64,000 nt of DNA from Lentilactobacillus fungorum (GTDB lineage: Bacteria > Bacillota > Bacilli > Lactobacillales > Lactobacillaceae), in the NCBI RefSeq assembly GCF_016860605.1, contig NZ_BNJR01000012.1, forward strand, positions 310,001 to 374,000, written 5' to 3'. Position 1 is the first letter of the stretch. Each line of letters opens with the position of its first letter. This document shows, piece by piece, positions 39,492 through 50,300 of the stretch. Under the pieces are notes generated by a model, which ran no database searches, was not told where the DNA came from, and saw nothing but the letters and a program-made list of their open reading frames with translations. A program made the position numbers and the translations under genes.

Positions 39492-40391
39492 ATGATTATA
39501 TATACGAAGACGAACCTTTTTAAAAGTCCAGCTAAGGTTCTTGTAAATACTGTGAACACTGTAGGCGTGATGGGCAAAGGAATTGCGTTAGAGTTCAAAC
39601 GATTATATCCTGAGATGTTTCATCAATATCAGCATTTTTGTGAGAATGGTCAATTGAGTATTGGAAAACTTTGGTTATACAAATCGCCAACTAAATGGAT
39701 CCTTAACTTTCCAACTAAACAAGATTGGCGTAATAAGTCAAAGGTTGAATATCTGGAATCTGGGTTGAAAAAGTTTGTTGAAAATTATCGTCGTCTTGGC
39801 ATTACATCCATATCATTTCCAGAGCTTGGCGCTGGAAACGGTGGGTTGAACTGGGATAAGGAAGTTCGGCCATTAATGGAAAAGTATTTATCTAGACTTC
39901 CAATCCGAATTTACATTCATCTTTATGATAAGAAGAATGTAAAAGCAGAATTTATGTCTATAAAAGAAACTCAAACATGGTTGAACAGTCAGCCGGACCT
40001 GTTGAGCTCCGTTGAAGTGCTTCAAGAGTTGAGGAAAACTGCTGTAGACAATCCAATTCCGGGTGTATCTCCTTCTTCATCTGTTCATGATGGTCCAATG
40101 ACGCAAGCATTCCGCATTACACATGACACAAGCGATTACTATTTAACTCGATTTGATCTGGATGAAACTTGGAACTCACTTCGTAGTACAGGTATTTTGT
40201 TACCGATTAATTATCCGAGTGTTATTGAAAAGAATGGTGATTATAATATTTATAATCAAATTTGGATGAATCTTAAGTTTGTAACAAAAACAACAATTTC
40301 TTTCCACGGTCAAATTGAAGACGTTCTTTTCCTCCGTAAAGATAAGCTACCGAACACTTCCTTTCAAACTAAAACGGAACAGTTAGTATAA
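39492..40391 (+). CDS. darG: DarG-type antitoxin with macro domain
   Basis: A macro domain fills residues 1-155: TKTNLFKSPAKVLVNTVNTVGVMGKGIALEFKRLYP carries the ADP-ribose loop with the conserved Lys of DarG, followed by FPELGAGNGGLNW. It should remove ADP-ribose from DNA bases and so reverse DarT. The C-terminal 140 residues are a separate domain with no recognised motif, probably the toxin-binding or sensor part. It is 12 bp upstream of darT. The usual order is toxin first, so this arrangement is reversed. The ATG follows TTGGAGTTGATTTA. Low GC content suggests horizontal gain. Confidence 0.85.
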   Translation: MIIYTKTNLFKSPAKVLVNTVNTVGVMGKGIALEFKRLYPEMFHQYQHFCENGQLSIGKLWLYKSPTKWILNFPTKQDWRNKSKVEYLESGLKKFVENYRRLGITSISFPELGAGNGGLNWDKEVRPLMEKYLSRLPIRIYIHLYDKKNVKAEFMSIKETQTWLNSQPDLLSSVEVLQELRKTAVDNPIPGVSPSSSVHDGPMTQAFRITHDTSDYYLTRFDLDETWNSLRSTGILLPINYPSVIEKNGDYNIYNQIWMNLKFVTKTTISFHGQIEDVLFLRKDKLPNTSFQTKTEQLV

Positions 40392-40403
40392 GGAGAATTC
40401 ATA

Positions 40404-41438
40404 ATGAGTTTTCAAAAGACTATTAACGATATTAAAGATGGTAACATTCCTACAAATTTAAACAGACTCAAACGGCGACTTTGGCCAAATTATTGTTATC
40501 ATTTTACAAATATTGATAATGCGATACAGATACTCCAAGCAGGATACCTTTATTCTCGTAAACGTGCTATTTCATTAGGTATTATGAGAAATGAAAATGC
40601 AAATCAAGATATTATTGCGAATACACAACCAAAAGTATTTGATTACGCAAGATTATATTTTCGCCCCCAAGCCCCAACTCTTTTTGATAATGAAGGATTT
40701 AGAGCCCAAAAAGCTTATAAACATGCTAGGTGTCCATTTCCCATCTATTTTCTATTTAGTCTTTCTGATGTTTTAAACTTACCTACTTCCTATTTTAGTT
40801 CAGTAAGTCTTGCAACTCATCAAAAGCCTGTTTTTCTTTCGAGTGAAACAGATTTTTCGGAATTACCTTTTAACTTAATATATAACGATAGTAGGTTTAC
40901 AAGAGCTGAAAGAGATAATATTGTCCGTCATGAGCAGGCTGAGATTATTGTCAAAAGTCAGCTATCATTATCATATTTACAAAAAATAGTTGTTCGAAGT
41001 GTTGCAGAAAAGGATACTTTGGATCAGCTACTTAAGAATGCCGGGTTAACTAATTTTCTAGATCAAATTGAGATTGATGAAGATGGTTCTTTCTTTTTTA
41101 AAAGATGGACATATATGGACGACGTAACGATGAACTCTGACAACATTAAGCTTTCCATGAGGGTTGGGCAAGATGCATTTCCAACAGATTGGGGTAATAG
41201 TCCAAGAGCTATAGTACCTGAAAGTCACGAGTTGTATCTCAATTACCGTGTCGTGATAATTGATTCAAATAATCGGGAGTGGTACTGGCCAAATCCAGCT
41301 AAGGTAAATGCGCTCCCACAAAATTTGACACTATCGTTAAAGAATATTAATGACGATAATTATACTGTTAAAGTGTATTTAGATGGCCAGCTTGCCTATT
41401 TTGGTAGACACGACGAATTTTCTGATTTACCGTTTTAA
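40404..41438 (+). CDS. darT: DarT-type DNA ADP-ribosyltransferase toxin with C-terminal extension
   Basis: DarT toxins attach ADP-ribose to thymidine or guanosine in DNA and serve as toxin-antitoxin and anti-phage systems. Motifs: YCYHFTNIDNAIQILQAGYL with the NAD-binding His, DYARLYFRPQAPTLF with the conserved Arg region, and NIVRHEQAEIIV with the catalytic Glu. The typical toxin is about 210 residues. Here 344 residues include an extra beta-rich domain from about residue 225 (FFFKRWTYMDD..., ending GRHDEFSDLPF). A good AAGGAG site precedes the ATG. The darG gene lies directly upstream. Confidence 0.85.
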   Translation: MSFQKTINDIKDGNIPTNLNRLKRRLWPNYCYHFTNIDNAIQILQAGYLYSRKRAISLGIMRNENANQDIIANTQPKVFDYARLYFRPQAPTLFDNEGFRAQKAYKHARCPFPIYFLFSLSDVLNLPTSYFSSVSLATHQKPVFLSSETDFSELPFNLIYNDSRFTRAERDNIVRHEQAEIIVKSQLSLSYLQKIVVRSVAEKDTLDQLLKNAGLTNFLDQIEIDEDGSFFFKRWTYMDDVTMNSDNIKLSMRVGQDAFPTDWGNSPRAIVPESHELYLNYRVVIIDSNNREWYWPNPAKVNALPQNLTLSLKNINDDNYTVKVYLDGQLAYFGRHDEFSDLPF

Positions 41439-41473
41439 ATTAATAGTTACATCAATTGAATAAACATACTCCA

Positions 41474-41498
41474 AACCACCAACACCTGGTGGTTTTTT
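41474..41498 (+). terminator. Terminator after darT
   Basis: AACCACCA pairs with TGGTGGTT, followed by TTTTT. Confidence 0.8.
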
Positions 41499-41907
41499 CT
41501 TGCCCTCAGTTCTCATACACCCAAAAAACTTACAAAAATATATCAAAAAACGAACAAAAACTCACCCCTTAAAAAGGGCTTAAAATTGTCACCCTCCGCA
41601 AAATTGCTGTTATGAGGGCAACCATCTCAAACCATGAATCGTACAACCACGCCGCTAATTAAAAAAATCATCCAAATTTCAATATTTTTTTGATTCCAAA
41701 AAAATCGCGGACAAAACCGTTTGAATACATATAGATATATATAATCGTTAATTTAAAATGATAATTGTAAATAAAAAAGTAATCGTAATATTAACAGTGC
41801 GTGACGCCAGGTAGTTTGTTCAGTGGTCGCCCGACTCTTAGTTTCAAGTTAAGGGCCAGCGATAAGCCAGCTCACTTAGCGCCGCCTGCTAGATAGAGGG
41901 GGAATTA
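41499..41907. other. AT-rich intergenic region before the adhesin island
   Basis: No gene seen. The first 280 bp are very AT-rich and contain TATAAT at 41740-41745, with no well-spaced -35. The last 100 bp are GC-rich with a small GGCC(A)GC/GCTGGC inverted segment at 41851-41872 that may fold in a 5' leader. A GAGGGGG ribosome site ends it. Confidence 0.5.
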
Positions 41908-42771
41908 ATGATGTCAGAAGCTGAAGGGGCGGCCCGCCAAGCGCAGAACTACGCGGAGATCCACTTTGAGAGCCGGGATGGCGAACAAATTATGGAGCCG
42001 CTCAAAATTTTTCGGGCGATCAGCGAAGAGTATCGCATCGCACTGCCAATCTTAAACGGCTATGTATTGATTAATAAGCCACAGCACCTGACCCGCACAA
42101 TGACGAGCGAGCCGGCAATTATCAAATTAGTTTACGCCAAGATTGGGTCGCTTCACGTTTATCACGGCCTCGTTGATATGACCGGCGAACTGATTCCACT
42201 ACATAATGGTGATCGGCCCGACCAAGTGGCGCCAGTTAAGCTGCCAGATATTGATGATGATCATCATTACTATGTGATGGCAGACGAAGGGATTGGCGAC
42301 CAAGTTAAAGATGTTGATCAATATCAGCCAGTTGATCCAGCCGCCAAAACCAGCTTGGTGAGTTTAACGGCCGCCGAAAAGCAGAAGGTTGACCGCATGG
42401 AACGGGAACTCAGCCAAGGGGATAACGAGAGCATTTTAAACATCGAGGATTTAAAGCGTGAATTAGAAGAACCGGCAGTTGACGAAACTGGTGACCCTGG
42501 CCACGACTTCGCCGCTGACCAAGCGGATCAATCGATTGAGGCTCACCAATCACAATATTTTGATGACCAACCTCTTAATCCGACTGTTAGTCAGCCGACC
42601 GATTCACAAACGGCTGCGAAGAATACGCCGACTACTTTGCTGGCGCAAGCACTTGGGTTGATTTGTACCAGCCTGGCACAAGCTGAAAGCAAAGAAGAAA
42701 TTGATAAGTTGGCTGAATCGGCTAAACAATTATTAGTAACGATTCGAACCTTGGTTAAGTTAAATCAATAA
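41908..42771 (+). CDS. Cytosolic protein with MucBP-like domains (adhesin operon, gene 1)
   Basis: It has 287 residues and no signal peptide or membrane segment. Residues about 14-80 read like a MucBP domain (AEIHFESRDGEQI ... LNGYVLINKPQ ... AIIKLVYAKIGSLHV). The following 60 residues resemble the second C-terminal domain of the large adhesins (GSLHVY...DRPDQVAPVKLP). Then comes an acidic linker and a helical tail (about 240-287, TTLLAQALGLICTSLAQAES) that is similar to the whole of the next gene's product. MucBP domains are normally extracellular. A helper, chaperone or regulatory role for the adhesins is inferred; nothing is established. Start ATG at 41908 or 41911. Confidence 0.65.
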   Translation: MMSEAEGAARQAQNYAEIHFESRDGEQIMEPLKIFRAISEEYRIALPILNGYVLINKPQHLTRTMTSEPAIIKLVYAKIGSLHVYHGLVDMTGELIPLHNGDRPDQVAPVKLPDIDDDHHYYVMADEGIGDQVKDVDQYQPVDPAAKTSLVSLTAAEKQKVDRMERELSQGDNESILNIEDLKRELEEPAVDETGDPGHDFAADQADQSIEAHQSQYFDDQPLNPTVSQPTDSQTAAKNTPTTLLAQALGLICTSLAQAESKEEIDKLAESAKQLLVTIRTLVKLNQ

Positions 42772-42804
42772 GCAACTTGAACGATAAAAGTGGGGGAATT
42801 AAAG

Positions 42805-42999
42805 ATGGAAGAAAAAATGGCAGCAAGCAACATCGAATCACTTGTGAATATCACGCCAATTAAAGTGTTAAGCCAAAGCATGAACACGATTGCCCAGGCA
42901 ATTGATGACGCGGCCAGCGATGGTAATCAAAAGCAGGTACTCCGCCTGGTGGATAGCGCGGAATCCCTGCTTAAAGCCATCACTCAGCTGAATCAATAG
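42805..42999 (+). CDS. Small helical protein, paralogue of the gene 1 C-terminus
   Basis: A 64-residue protein from the ATG after GGGGGAATTAAAG; an in-frame GTG at 42790 overlaps the ribosome site. PIKVLSQSMNTIAQAIDDAA... ends LLKAITQLNQ, aligning over its length with the last 48 residues of the preceding protein (ending LVTIRTLVKLNQ). It is probably a standalone copy of a helical interaction domain. Second gene of the operon. Confidence 0.65.
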   Translation: MEEKMAASNIESLVNITPIKVLSQSMNTIAQAIDDAASDGNQKQVLRLVDSAESLLKAITQLNQ

Positions 43000-43026
43000 C
43001 CAATCGGCCGAGGGAGGAAGGATCAG

Positions 43027-43887
43027 ATGATGGAAAATGATTCAGTGAGTCAAAATAGACCGGCCGAGGACTTGACGCCGACCAAGCCAAAGTCAGAGGG
43101 GATCATGTCGTTTAAGAAGCTGGGATTCAATCAACGGCTTCAGTCGTTCATGGATCAGCCAATGGATCCCGAACTGGAGCATAAGTTTGCCGCGGCTTTG
43201 TTGGAAATGAAGTTCTACGCACCAGTTCAAACCGGCCGGCGTAAAGCTTCGGCACGCCAGCCACAGCCAGCGTTCACCTTATCAGTCGCGGTAACGACTT
43301 ACTTGGCTGATGGGCAAAAGTACATCCCAGTCTTTACTGATTTGGCGAAAATGCAAGCGTTTTTAGCTGGCTCGCCTAACATGGCGCCCTTTCGTTCGTT
43401 TGAATTCACCAGTAATGAATTAATGGCTGAAGCTGACCAGTTCAACCTAAAAGGCATCCTGATTAATCCAGGGGATCAAAGCTTCCCATTGACGCAGGAA
43501 TACTGGGACTATATTCACAAAGTCGCGCCGGTGGTTGCTTCAAAGAATCAAGCCGACGACTTCATGTTTAAAGTAATCAACCCAACGCCGACAAAGCTCC
43601 AAGATGCTTTAAGCCGTGCGCTCAGACACGTTCATAAAGTTCAAGCGGCTTGGTTGGTCATGTTAAAGCCGAAAAACGAGACGAGTTATCAATATGCAGT
43701 AATCGTGGACTACCGCGGCAAGCCAGAAGCCTTTGAAGCCAAAGTTTCCCGCAAGCTAGCCATCGCGGCGCATCGCTACTTACCATATGGGGCTGACATT
43801 ATTGTCGGTCGGATGGTTGGTCGCTTAGGTGAAGCAATCAAGCATGATGTTGATTCGTTTTATAAGCGCTTTGGATGGTTCGCTTAG
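43027..43887 (+). CDS. SseB-domain protein (adhesin operon, gene 3)
   Basis: A 286-residue protein. After a polar N-terminus, residues 75-165 match the SseB N-terminal fold (FTLSVAVTTYLADGQKYIPVFTD, MAPFRSFEF, LKGILINPGDQSFPL). The last 90 residues (LQDALSRALRHVHKVQAAWLV ... DSFYKRFGWFA) match the SseB C-terminal part. SseB proteins are poorly understood; the name comes from serine sensitivity in E. coli. Here it is in an operon with MucBP-like and small proteins just before the giant adhesin, so a link to surface-protein export is possible. Confidence 0.72.
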   Translation: MMENDSVSQNRPAEDLTPTKPKSEGIMSFKKLGFNQRLQSFMDQPMDPELEHKFAAALLEMKFYAPVQTGRRKASARQPQPAFTLSVAVTTYLADGQKYIPVFTDLAKMQAFLAGSPNMAPFRSFEFTSNELMAEADQFNLKGILINPGDQSFPLTQEYWDYIHKVAPVVASKNQADDFMFKVINPTPTKLQDALSRALRHVHKVQAAWLVMLKPKNETSYQYAVIVDYRGKPEAFEAKVSRKLAIAAHRYLPYGADIIVGRMVGRLGEAIKHDVDSFYKRFGWFA

Positions 43888-43918
43888 GTTAATTGCTGGA
43901 TAAGAGGTCAAAAGCGTT

Positions 43919-44113
43919 ATGGAAAAATATCAAAAGACAATCCCAACTCGGCACCAAGTCAAAAAGCAGCGGCAACTGGTTGCCCATTCAGTTGCCAATG
44001 CCAAGCAAAAGCCAGCTACTCGAATTAATGGCTTAGAAACGACAGTTGAAATCGACAGTATCATTGACGTGGGGACGTTTCCCCGGGTTAAGCGAATCAC
44101 GAAATCAGAATGA
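43919..44113 (+). CDS. Small basic protein of unknown function (adhesin operon, gene 4)
   Basis: 64 residues, MEKYQKTIPTRHQVKKQRQL..., with a basic N-terminal half (Lys/Arg/His-rich) and a short beta-like C-terminus. AGAGGT precedes the ATG, 31 bp after gene 3. No family recognised. It is the last gene of the operon before a palindromic repeat and the large adhesin gene. Confidence 0.55.
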   Translation: MEKYQKTIPTRHQVKKQRQLVAHSVANAKQKPATRINGLETTVEIDSIIDVGTFPRVKRITKSE

Positions 44114-44208
44114 TTGAGGATGACGATGTCAGGTAGCGGCCTGACGTTGATTACTTGAGGATAAGTTCATATATGTAAAAGGTGTAAAAGGTAATCATCT
44201 GCGGGTGA

Positions 44209-44351
44209 AGTGCCTGGCTTCGCTCACTGTTTGAGGACAGCTATGCAAAGCAGAAAGCTGCACCTAAGTTGACTTGACCAAAAATCCAAGCCCGGGATTT
44301 CCGGCCAAGTCAACTTAGGCTCCGCTTTCTAACCGCTTTGCTTCGCTCACT
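44209..44351 (+). repeat. Palindromic repeat copy R13 plus a truncated end
   Basis: A fragment (44209-44228, ending TTCGCTCACT) is followed by a full unit 44234-44351. Arms match as AGAAAGC/GCTTTCT and CCTAAGTTGACTTG/CAAGTCAACTTAGG. It ends 12 bp before the GGGGG ribosome site of the giant adhesin. Confidence 0.93.
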
Positions 44352-44371
44352 ATACTTTAGGGGGTATAACA

Positions 44372-47300
44372 ATGAATCGATATCAATATAACACTAGACT
44401 ATTTAGGGATAGTCTGGAGAAACAAGAACACTACAAGTTGTACAAAAAGGGTAAATTATGGCTCGTTGCTGGGATTTCCATGTTCACTACCGGCCTGTCA
44501 TATACCATGCTGACATCGCATCCGGTTCACGCTGACACAACGGCCACTTATGACGGCGACGCCCAAGCGGCTGACGCCTCGACAGCTGCAACAGCAGTAG
44601 CGACTAAACCCGACGTGAATACTACTTCAACTAATCAAACCAGCGACAGTGCGCAAACCAGCACGGCCGCCAATACTGCTAGTACAACCAGTACCGCAAC
44701 AACGCAATCAAGCGCCACAGCTGCTAGCAATCCTACCGGTGAAATCACTGGTACCAGCAGTTCAAGCACGCAGGCCGCAACGGATAATCAAGCTACTCAA
44801 ACCAGCCAGGCAGCCCAATCAAGCCAGGCAAGTTCAACTAAGGACACAACCTCAATTCAAGCACCTACCTCAACTAAAGTTGGTCGAGTGGACAAGCACG
44901 CAAAAAATGAGTTAAAAGTGAAAAAGACTTCCTATAAGAAGCTCACCAAATACAGCAAGCAATCTGCCCAAACGATTATTAATCAAGCCAACAAAGCGAT
45001 CAAAGCCACCCAAAAGCAGATCGCCAAGGGTAACACGATTGCCGGTGCTAAATCAGACGATAATATTCCCCAAGACGATGCACTAACTGCCATTAGTACG
45101 CACCAAAAAGCGGAGCAAGCCCAAGTCTTGAAGACGGTGAAGGCCGCCCAAAAGCTGGCCATAAAGAATAAAAAACAGGCCACTACTAAGCTGAATACAG
45201 CACTAGCAGTGGTCGCCAACATGCACGATGAACTGAACCAAGCCACCGCGCTGGTTGCGGCGGATAAAAAAGGTGTTAAGGCTCACGTGGTTGCCAACGC
45301 CAAGGCGGCCTACAACCAAGTAAGTGTGCCTAATGGGACGTCTGCTAAAGTGGATGACTATGGTGATTTAATTATCACCGCCAGCAATGCTCGCAGTTAT
45401 AACCAGGTGCTCAAAACCATACATAAACAGGGGTTAACTGGGAGCTTTCGGCAGATTGTGGATCCGGCAGAGGCGGCTAGTTTGACGTTGAGTGGGCCAA
45501 CAGGGATAACGACAACAGATACGGATGGGAATATAACGATTGATAGATCGAAAGCAACAGGACAGGGTGGAGTAAATGTTTCTGTAACTTTTAATATTTC
45601 TGGAAACAAAGGGGATAAATTTTTTGTTACAACCCCTAATGCTCCGGGCTCTGTTAGTGATTCATCTATTGCCACAAGTGTTCAAAATTCAGATGGATCA
45701 ACAACTACTACGTGGACACTTGACCAAGATAATGTAACAAAAAAAGAAAATTTAAATTTTGAATATGGCCGTACACCAGCATATGTTTATAATGACTTAA
45801 GTAAATCACCCGACACTGGTAACTTTTGGCCTGGAGCTAATACCCCCGATGCGGAGACTGATAATGGAGTTGTCCCAGATGGAACAATTTTACCAATTAG
45901 CTATGGTGGTACAAATATTGATACACAGTATAAGAAAGTTACCCTTGATAATAAACGTACCATAGACGCGATGTCTTTAGGCTCACCACAGGGGAGCAGT
46001 GCAAAAAAAGCAGGTCAGAATTACACATACGTCTTATCTTTTCGATCTAACGTGACTGGTTTTAATAGTTTAGGGGTTGTTACTGCGGTTATTGATTTAC
46101 CTGCAAACTTTGTGTTTGATTCAGATGAAACAGACTATATCCAACGGAATAGTTATCGAAGTGGCATTGGGGTTAATTCGTTTAAAGTTCTTCCAGGAAA
46201 TAAGCTGCAGATAACTAGTGGGGGTCAGAATCATGCTTGGGCATTTAACGACTCCACAATAAATTTTGCTGGACACTATACGGACGGTACCACTGGTTCT
46301 CAAACATTTAAGGTTGAGAGTTTTAAGACGGCTTATCTCCCTGGCGGTGATGGCAAAGCTCCAGTTGTTAATGACAATGGGGGTGAGAAGCAGTTTACAA
46401 CCCAATCATCTGATTTTAATTCTGGACATTTATATGACTTTCCAAATACGACCTTTACGGATACATTAACTACTAATAATACTACAAGCTTATTAATTAT
46501 AGATCGCGGCATTAATGCCTCTAATACACTATTAATTGGTTCAACTACGAATAATGTGTTGGCTAATTTTAGAGTTGCTAATACGGGAAATACAACAGTT
46601 GATCCTACCTATACAATTAAAATTCCGAATGGGGTTGATTCTACGGGAATTAACTTACCATTAAATCAAGCCATCAACTCAAATTGGCCTAAGGATACGA
46701 CTTATGATGTAACTGTTAATTATAGTGATGGAAGTTATCAAACATTTACAAAACTTGGATCGGGTACCACTGTTTCTTCAATAAATGGTACTGATGTTCA
46801 GTTGATGACCATTCCGACTAATGCTCATGTAACAAATTACGTAATTACTCAGTCCAAACAAATTGCTCCCGATAATTTTATGGGAACTCAATATAATGCA
46901 ATTGGTGATGGTGACGAAGCTTGGTGGGTGGAGTCAACTAATATTAACGATAACGATATTGTTGCTGATGCATTTACTGTTTTGGGAAATGTTGGCACCA
47001 AAAATGTAGCACCGGTTACAGATGGACAAAAGTTATCAATAAATCTTAATATTGCTGATAAGAATTCAAGTTACACGACTTCATATGATTCAACGTTTAC
47101 GGCAACTGATAAAAGTACTGCAGAGCTTAGCTTTAATAGTGCACCTGGTTCTGTGACGCCGGGACAGACTTTTACAACTTATCTTACTAATGGGTATGGA
47201 AGTGGTTTTAATACTCAAATTAGTGCCAATCTTAATGCGAATGCATTTCGGGATAGTAAAGGACAGGTTATAAATAAGCCATCAGCAACTGACCCTAATG

Positions 47301-50300
47301 ATCAGACTAGTTATTCTGGTAATAGTCGTTCAATATTTGAACCAGTTATCTATATTACTACCCCGGCACAAACAAAGTTGGTTCCTAACGCAAAAACTGG
47401 TTTACCAATTACTGAAGCTGGTATTGGCTGGAATGGGGTTAATGATACCCCTAAGGTTTCGACATTTGTTAATGCTGATGGTTTGACGGTTACTAAAATG
47501 GATTATACCGGTACTGGATTTGAATGGACCCCGCTAAACCAAGGAATGGCATTAACTTTTAAAGTCAATGATGATGCCGTTTCAGCGTTTGTCCCGTGGA
47601 ACAACTCTGAAGCTACCGGAGACGGTTCATACAATGGTATTAGTTACGTTAATAACAGAGATTTTAAAAATAGTGGGTTAACTTCAAGTAATAATTCTGC
47701 AACCAAATTCGGTACAACTGGTGAATCAGTTGCGGTAGTTATGGTAAAAGGAGATGCAGTTTCGAATGCTCGTCAAACGAGTTTATCAGACTTGCAAAAC
47801 CTATATATCCAAACTGCAGATGGTCAAAAGATAACGGGATTATCTGCTATTCAAAATGGTGGTATGCCAGGGCCTACTGGAGCAGGTACTTTAGTTAATG
47901 ACTCAAAACTATCTGGGTATTTCTTTATTAACGCTCCCCAATCCATGATCCTCAACGGCACCATCCAAGACAACCAAAGCTTTGGCTCCAGCTACAGCGC
48001 CAACGGGGTTAATAACCCGATGAAAAATGACGCACAATCAATTCGGTTGCGGTTAGCCAACAACACGGCCAATACCAGCACCAACGTGGGTGGGGTGATC
48101 AACCTCCCAACCGAAGTCACCGCCAATAGCGGCGATACTCCCGGCAAGTTTGCTTTACAACTGACCGGTGCAGCTAAGGAAGGCAAGAGTACCAGCGGCG
48201 ATACCACGACGACTTTGTATTCAACTGGCAAGGCCACGTTATCTGCGGATGGCAAGTATGTCACCTTAGCTGATGGCAATAAATATTACTTCAATTCGGC
48301 GGATGGTAAGAGTACCACGACGGCTGATGATCTGATGACGGCTAACAAAGTTACCGACTGGTCCAAGATTGTCGGCATTGTTACCTCGATTCCCAAACTA
48401 GCTTCCCAAGATATGGCCGACGTCATTTTGCCGGTCAAGGATCCGGATAGTGCTAACGACCGCGGCAAGCAAGTCACGATTCCAACCGCCTTCCGGGTGG
48501 ACGGGTTGAACAACGTTAACGGTTCGATTACCGATTCATTTACCACGACCGCCCACATTAAGAATGTTGATCAAGACGGCAACGTCATCAATGGCTTCCC
48601 CGGGTCCAATGGGGGCTATTCCGATGACGGGATGGCCACGCCGCCAACTGGGGTGGCTGGTTCTAAGATTTTGAATAATATTCCCACCATTCCCGGTTAC
48701 GTCTTCACGACCACTGATGGCGATACCACGATTAAGCTGGATGGCTCATCGACGTTAGTCAACCACTTCCAAGTTGACCAGGCGACCTTGACGACCAAAG
48801 GCCGGCCGAAGGGTGAATTAACCGATACGGCATTCGGCAATACCGCCGCTAACACGGGAGATAAGACCGCTACTGGTACCGATACGATTACCTTTAAGTA
48901 TACCGATAAGGACTTAGCCGCTAACGGTGGCGTCTATCAAGTCACCGGCCCCGACGGCAAGGATTACGCGACTTTGGCAGAAGCTTTGGCGGCCAACCCA
49001 ACCTTTGATTTGAAGTCAGATGCGACGGGTGCCACCCAGACCTTTACGGTGACCTTCACCCAGACACCAGTTGATCAAGATTCGATCATTTTACAGCCAA
49101 AGACGAAGCAATACGATGGCGATGCCAGCACCGATCCCACGACCTTTGACGTCAAGCTTGCCAATGGCGTGGTTGCGCCAACAGCTGGCTGGATCACTGC
49201 CGATTTTGATGTGACGGGGATTACCAGTCAAAATGTTGGCAGTTATGCCATTAAGTTAAGTGCTCAAGGCTTAACCGATTTACAGAAAGCCAACCCCACC
49301 AAAGTGATTTCCATGGCGGACGTGACTAATACCCAATTTACAATTACTAAAGCCCCCGTCACGATTACGGTCCCAACGGTCACCAAGACTTACGATGGCC
49401 AGCCGTATACGGATACGTTGACCGCAAAGGTTGAGGGTGAAGCCGCTAAGGGCGACAAAGTTAAGTACAGCTTAAGTGATTTGAGTAAGGACGTTGATGT
49501 TGGCAGTTACGACATTGACGTCACCGCGGACGCGGCAGCCAACCCGAACTATGACATTAAGGTGGTGGCCGGCAAGTTAACGATTACGCCAACCGCCACC
49601 ACTGGCAACGTGGTCATTGGTAACCAGACCAAGGTTTATGACGGCGATGCCAGCACCGACCCGACGACTTTTGAGGTGACTTTACCAAAAGGGATGACGG
49701 CTCCTAAAGACGATTGGGTAGCGGCCGACTTTGATACTAGCAAGATCACCAGCCAAAACGTGGGCAGTTATGAGGTGACTTTGAGTCAAACGGGTCTGGC
49801 TAAATTGCAGGCGGCTAACCCCAACACCGCGATTGATGCCAACAGCGTCACCGCCGGCAAGTTCACTATTACTCCAGCGCCAATTACGATTACCGGCCCA
49901 ACGGTGACGAAAGTGTACGATGGTCAACCATATACGGATAAGACTAAATTAGTGGCCACGATTGCCGGCAAACCAAAGGCCGGCGTTGACCTGACGACCC
50001 CTCAATTAGGCGATATCAGTAAAGATGTCAACGTGGGGGACTACGAGATTTCAGTGACCGTTGATACAGCGGCCAACCCGAACTATGCCATTACGACTAA
50101 GCCCGGTCAGTTAACGATTACGCCAAGTACAACGACTGACAAGGTTGTAGTCGATGGCGGTACTAAGACTTATGACAACGATGCCAGCACCGACCCGACG
50201 ACCTTTAAGGTAACGCTGCCAAAGGGCATGACAACCCCTAAAGATGGCTGGACGAAGGATGACTTTGATACTTCTGGCATTACCAGCCAAAATGTTGGCA

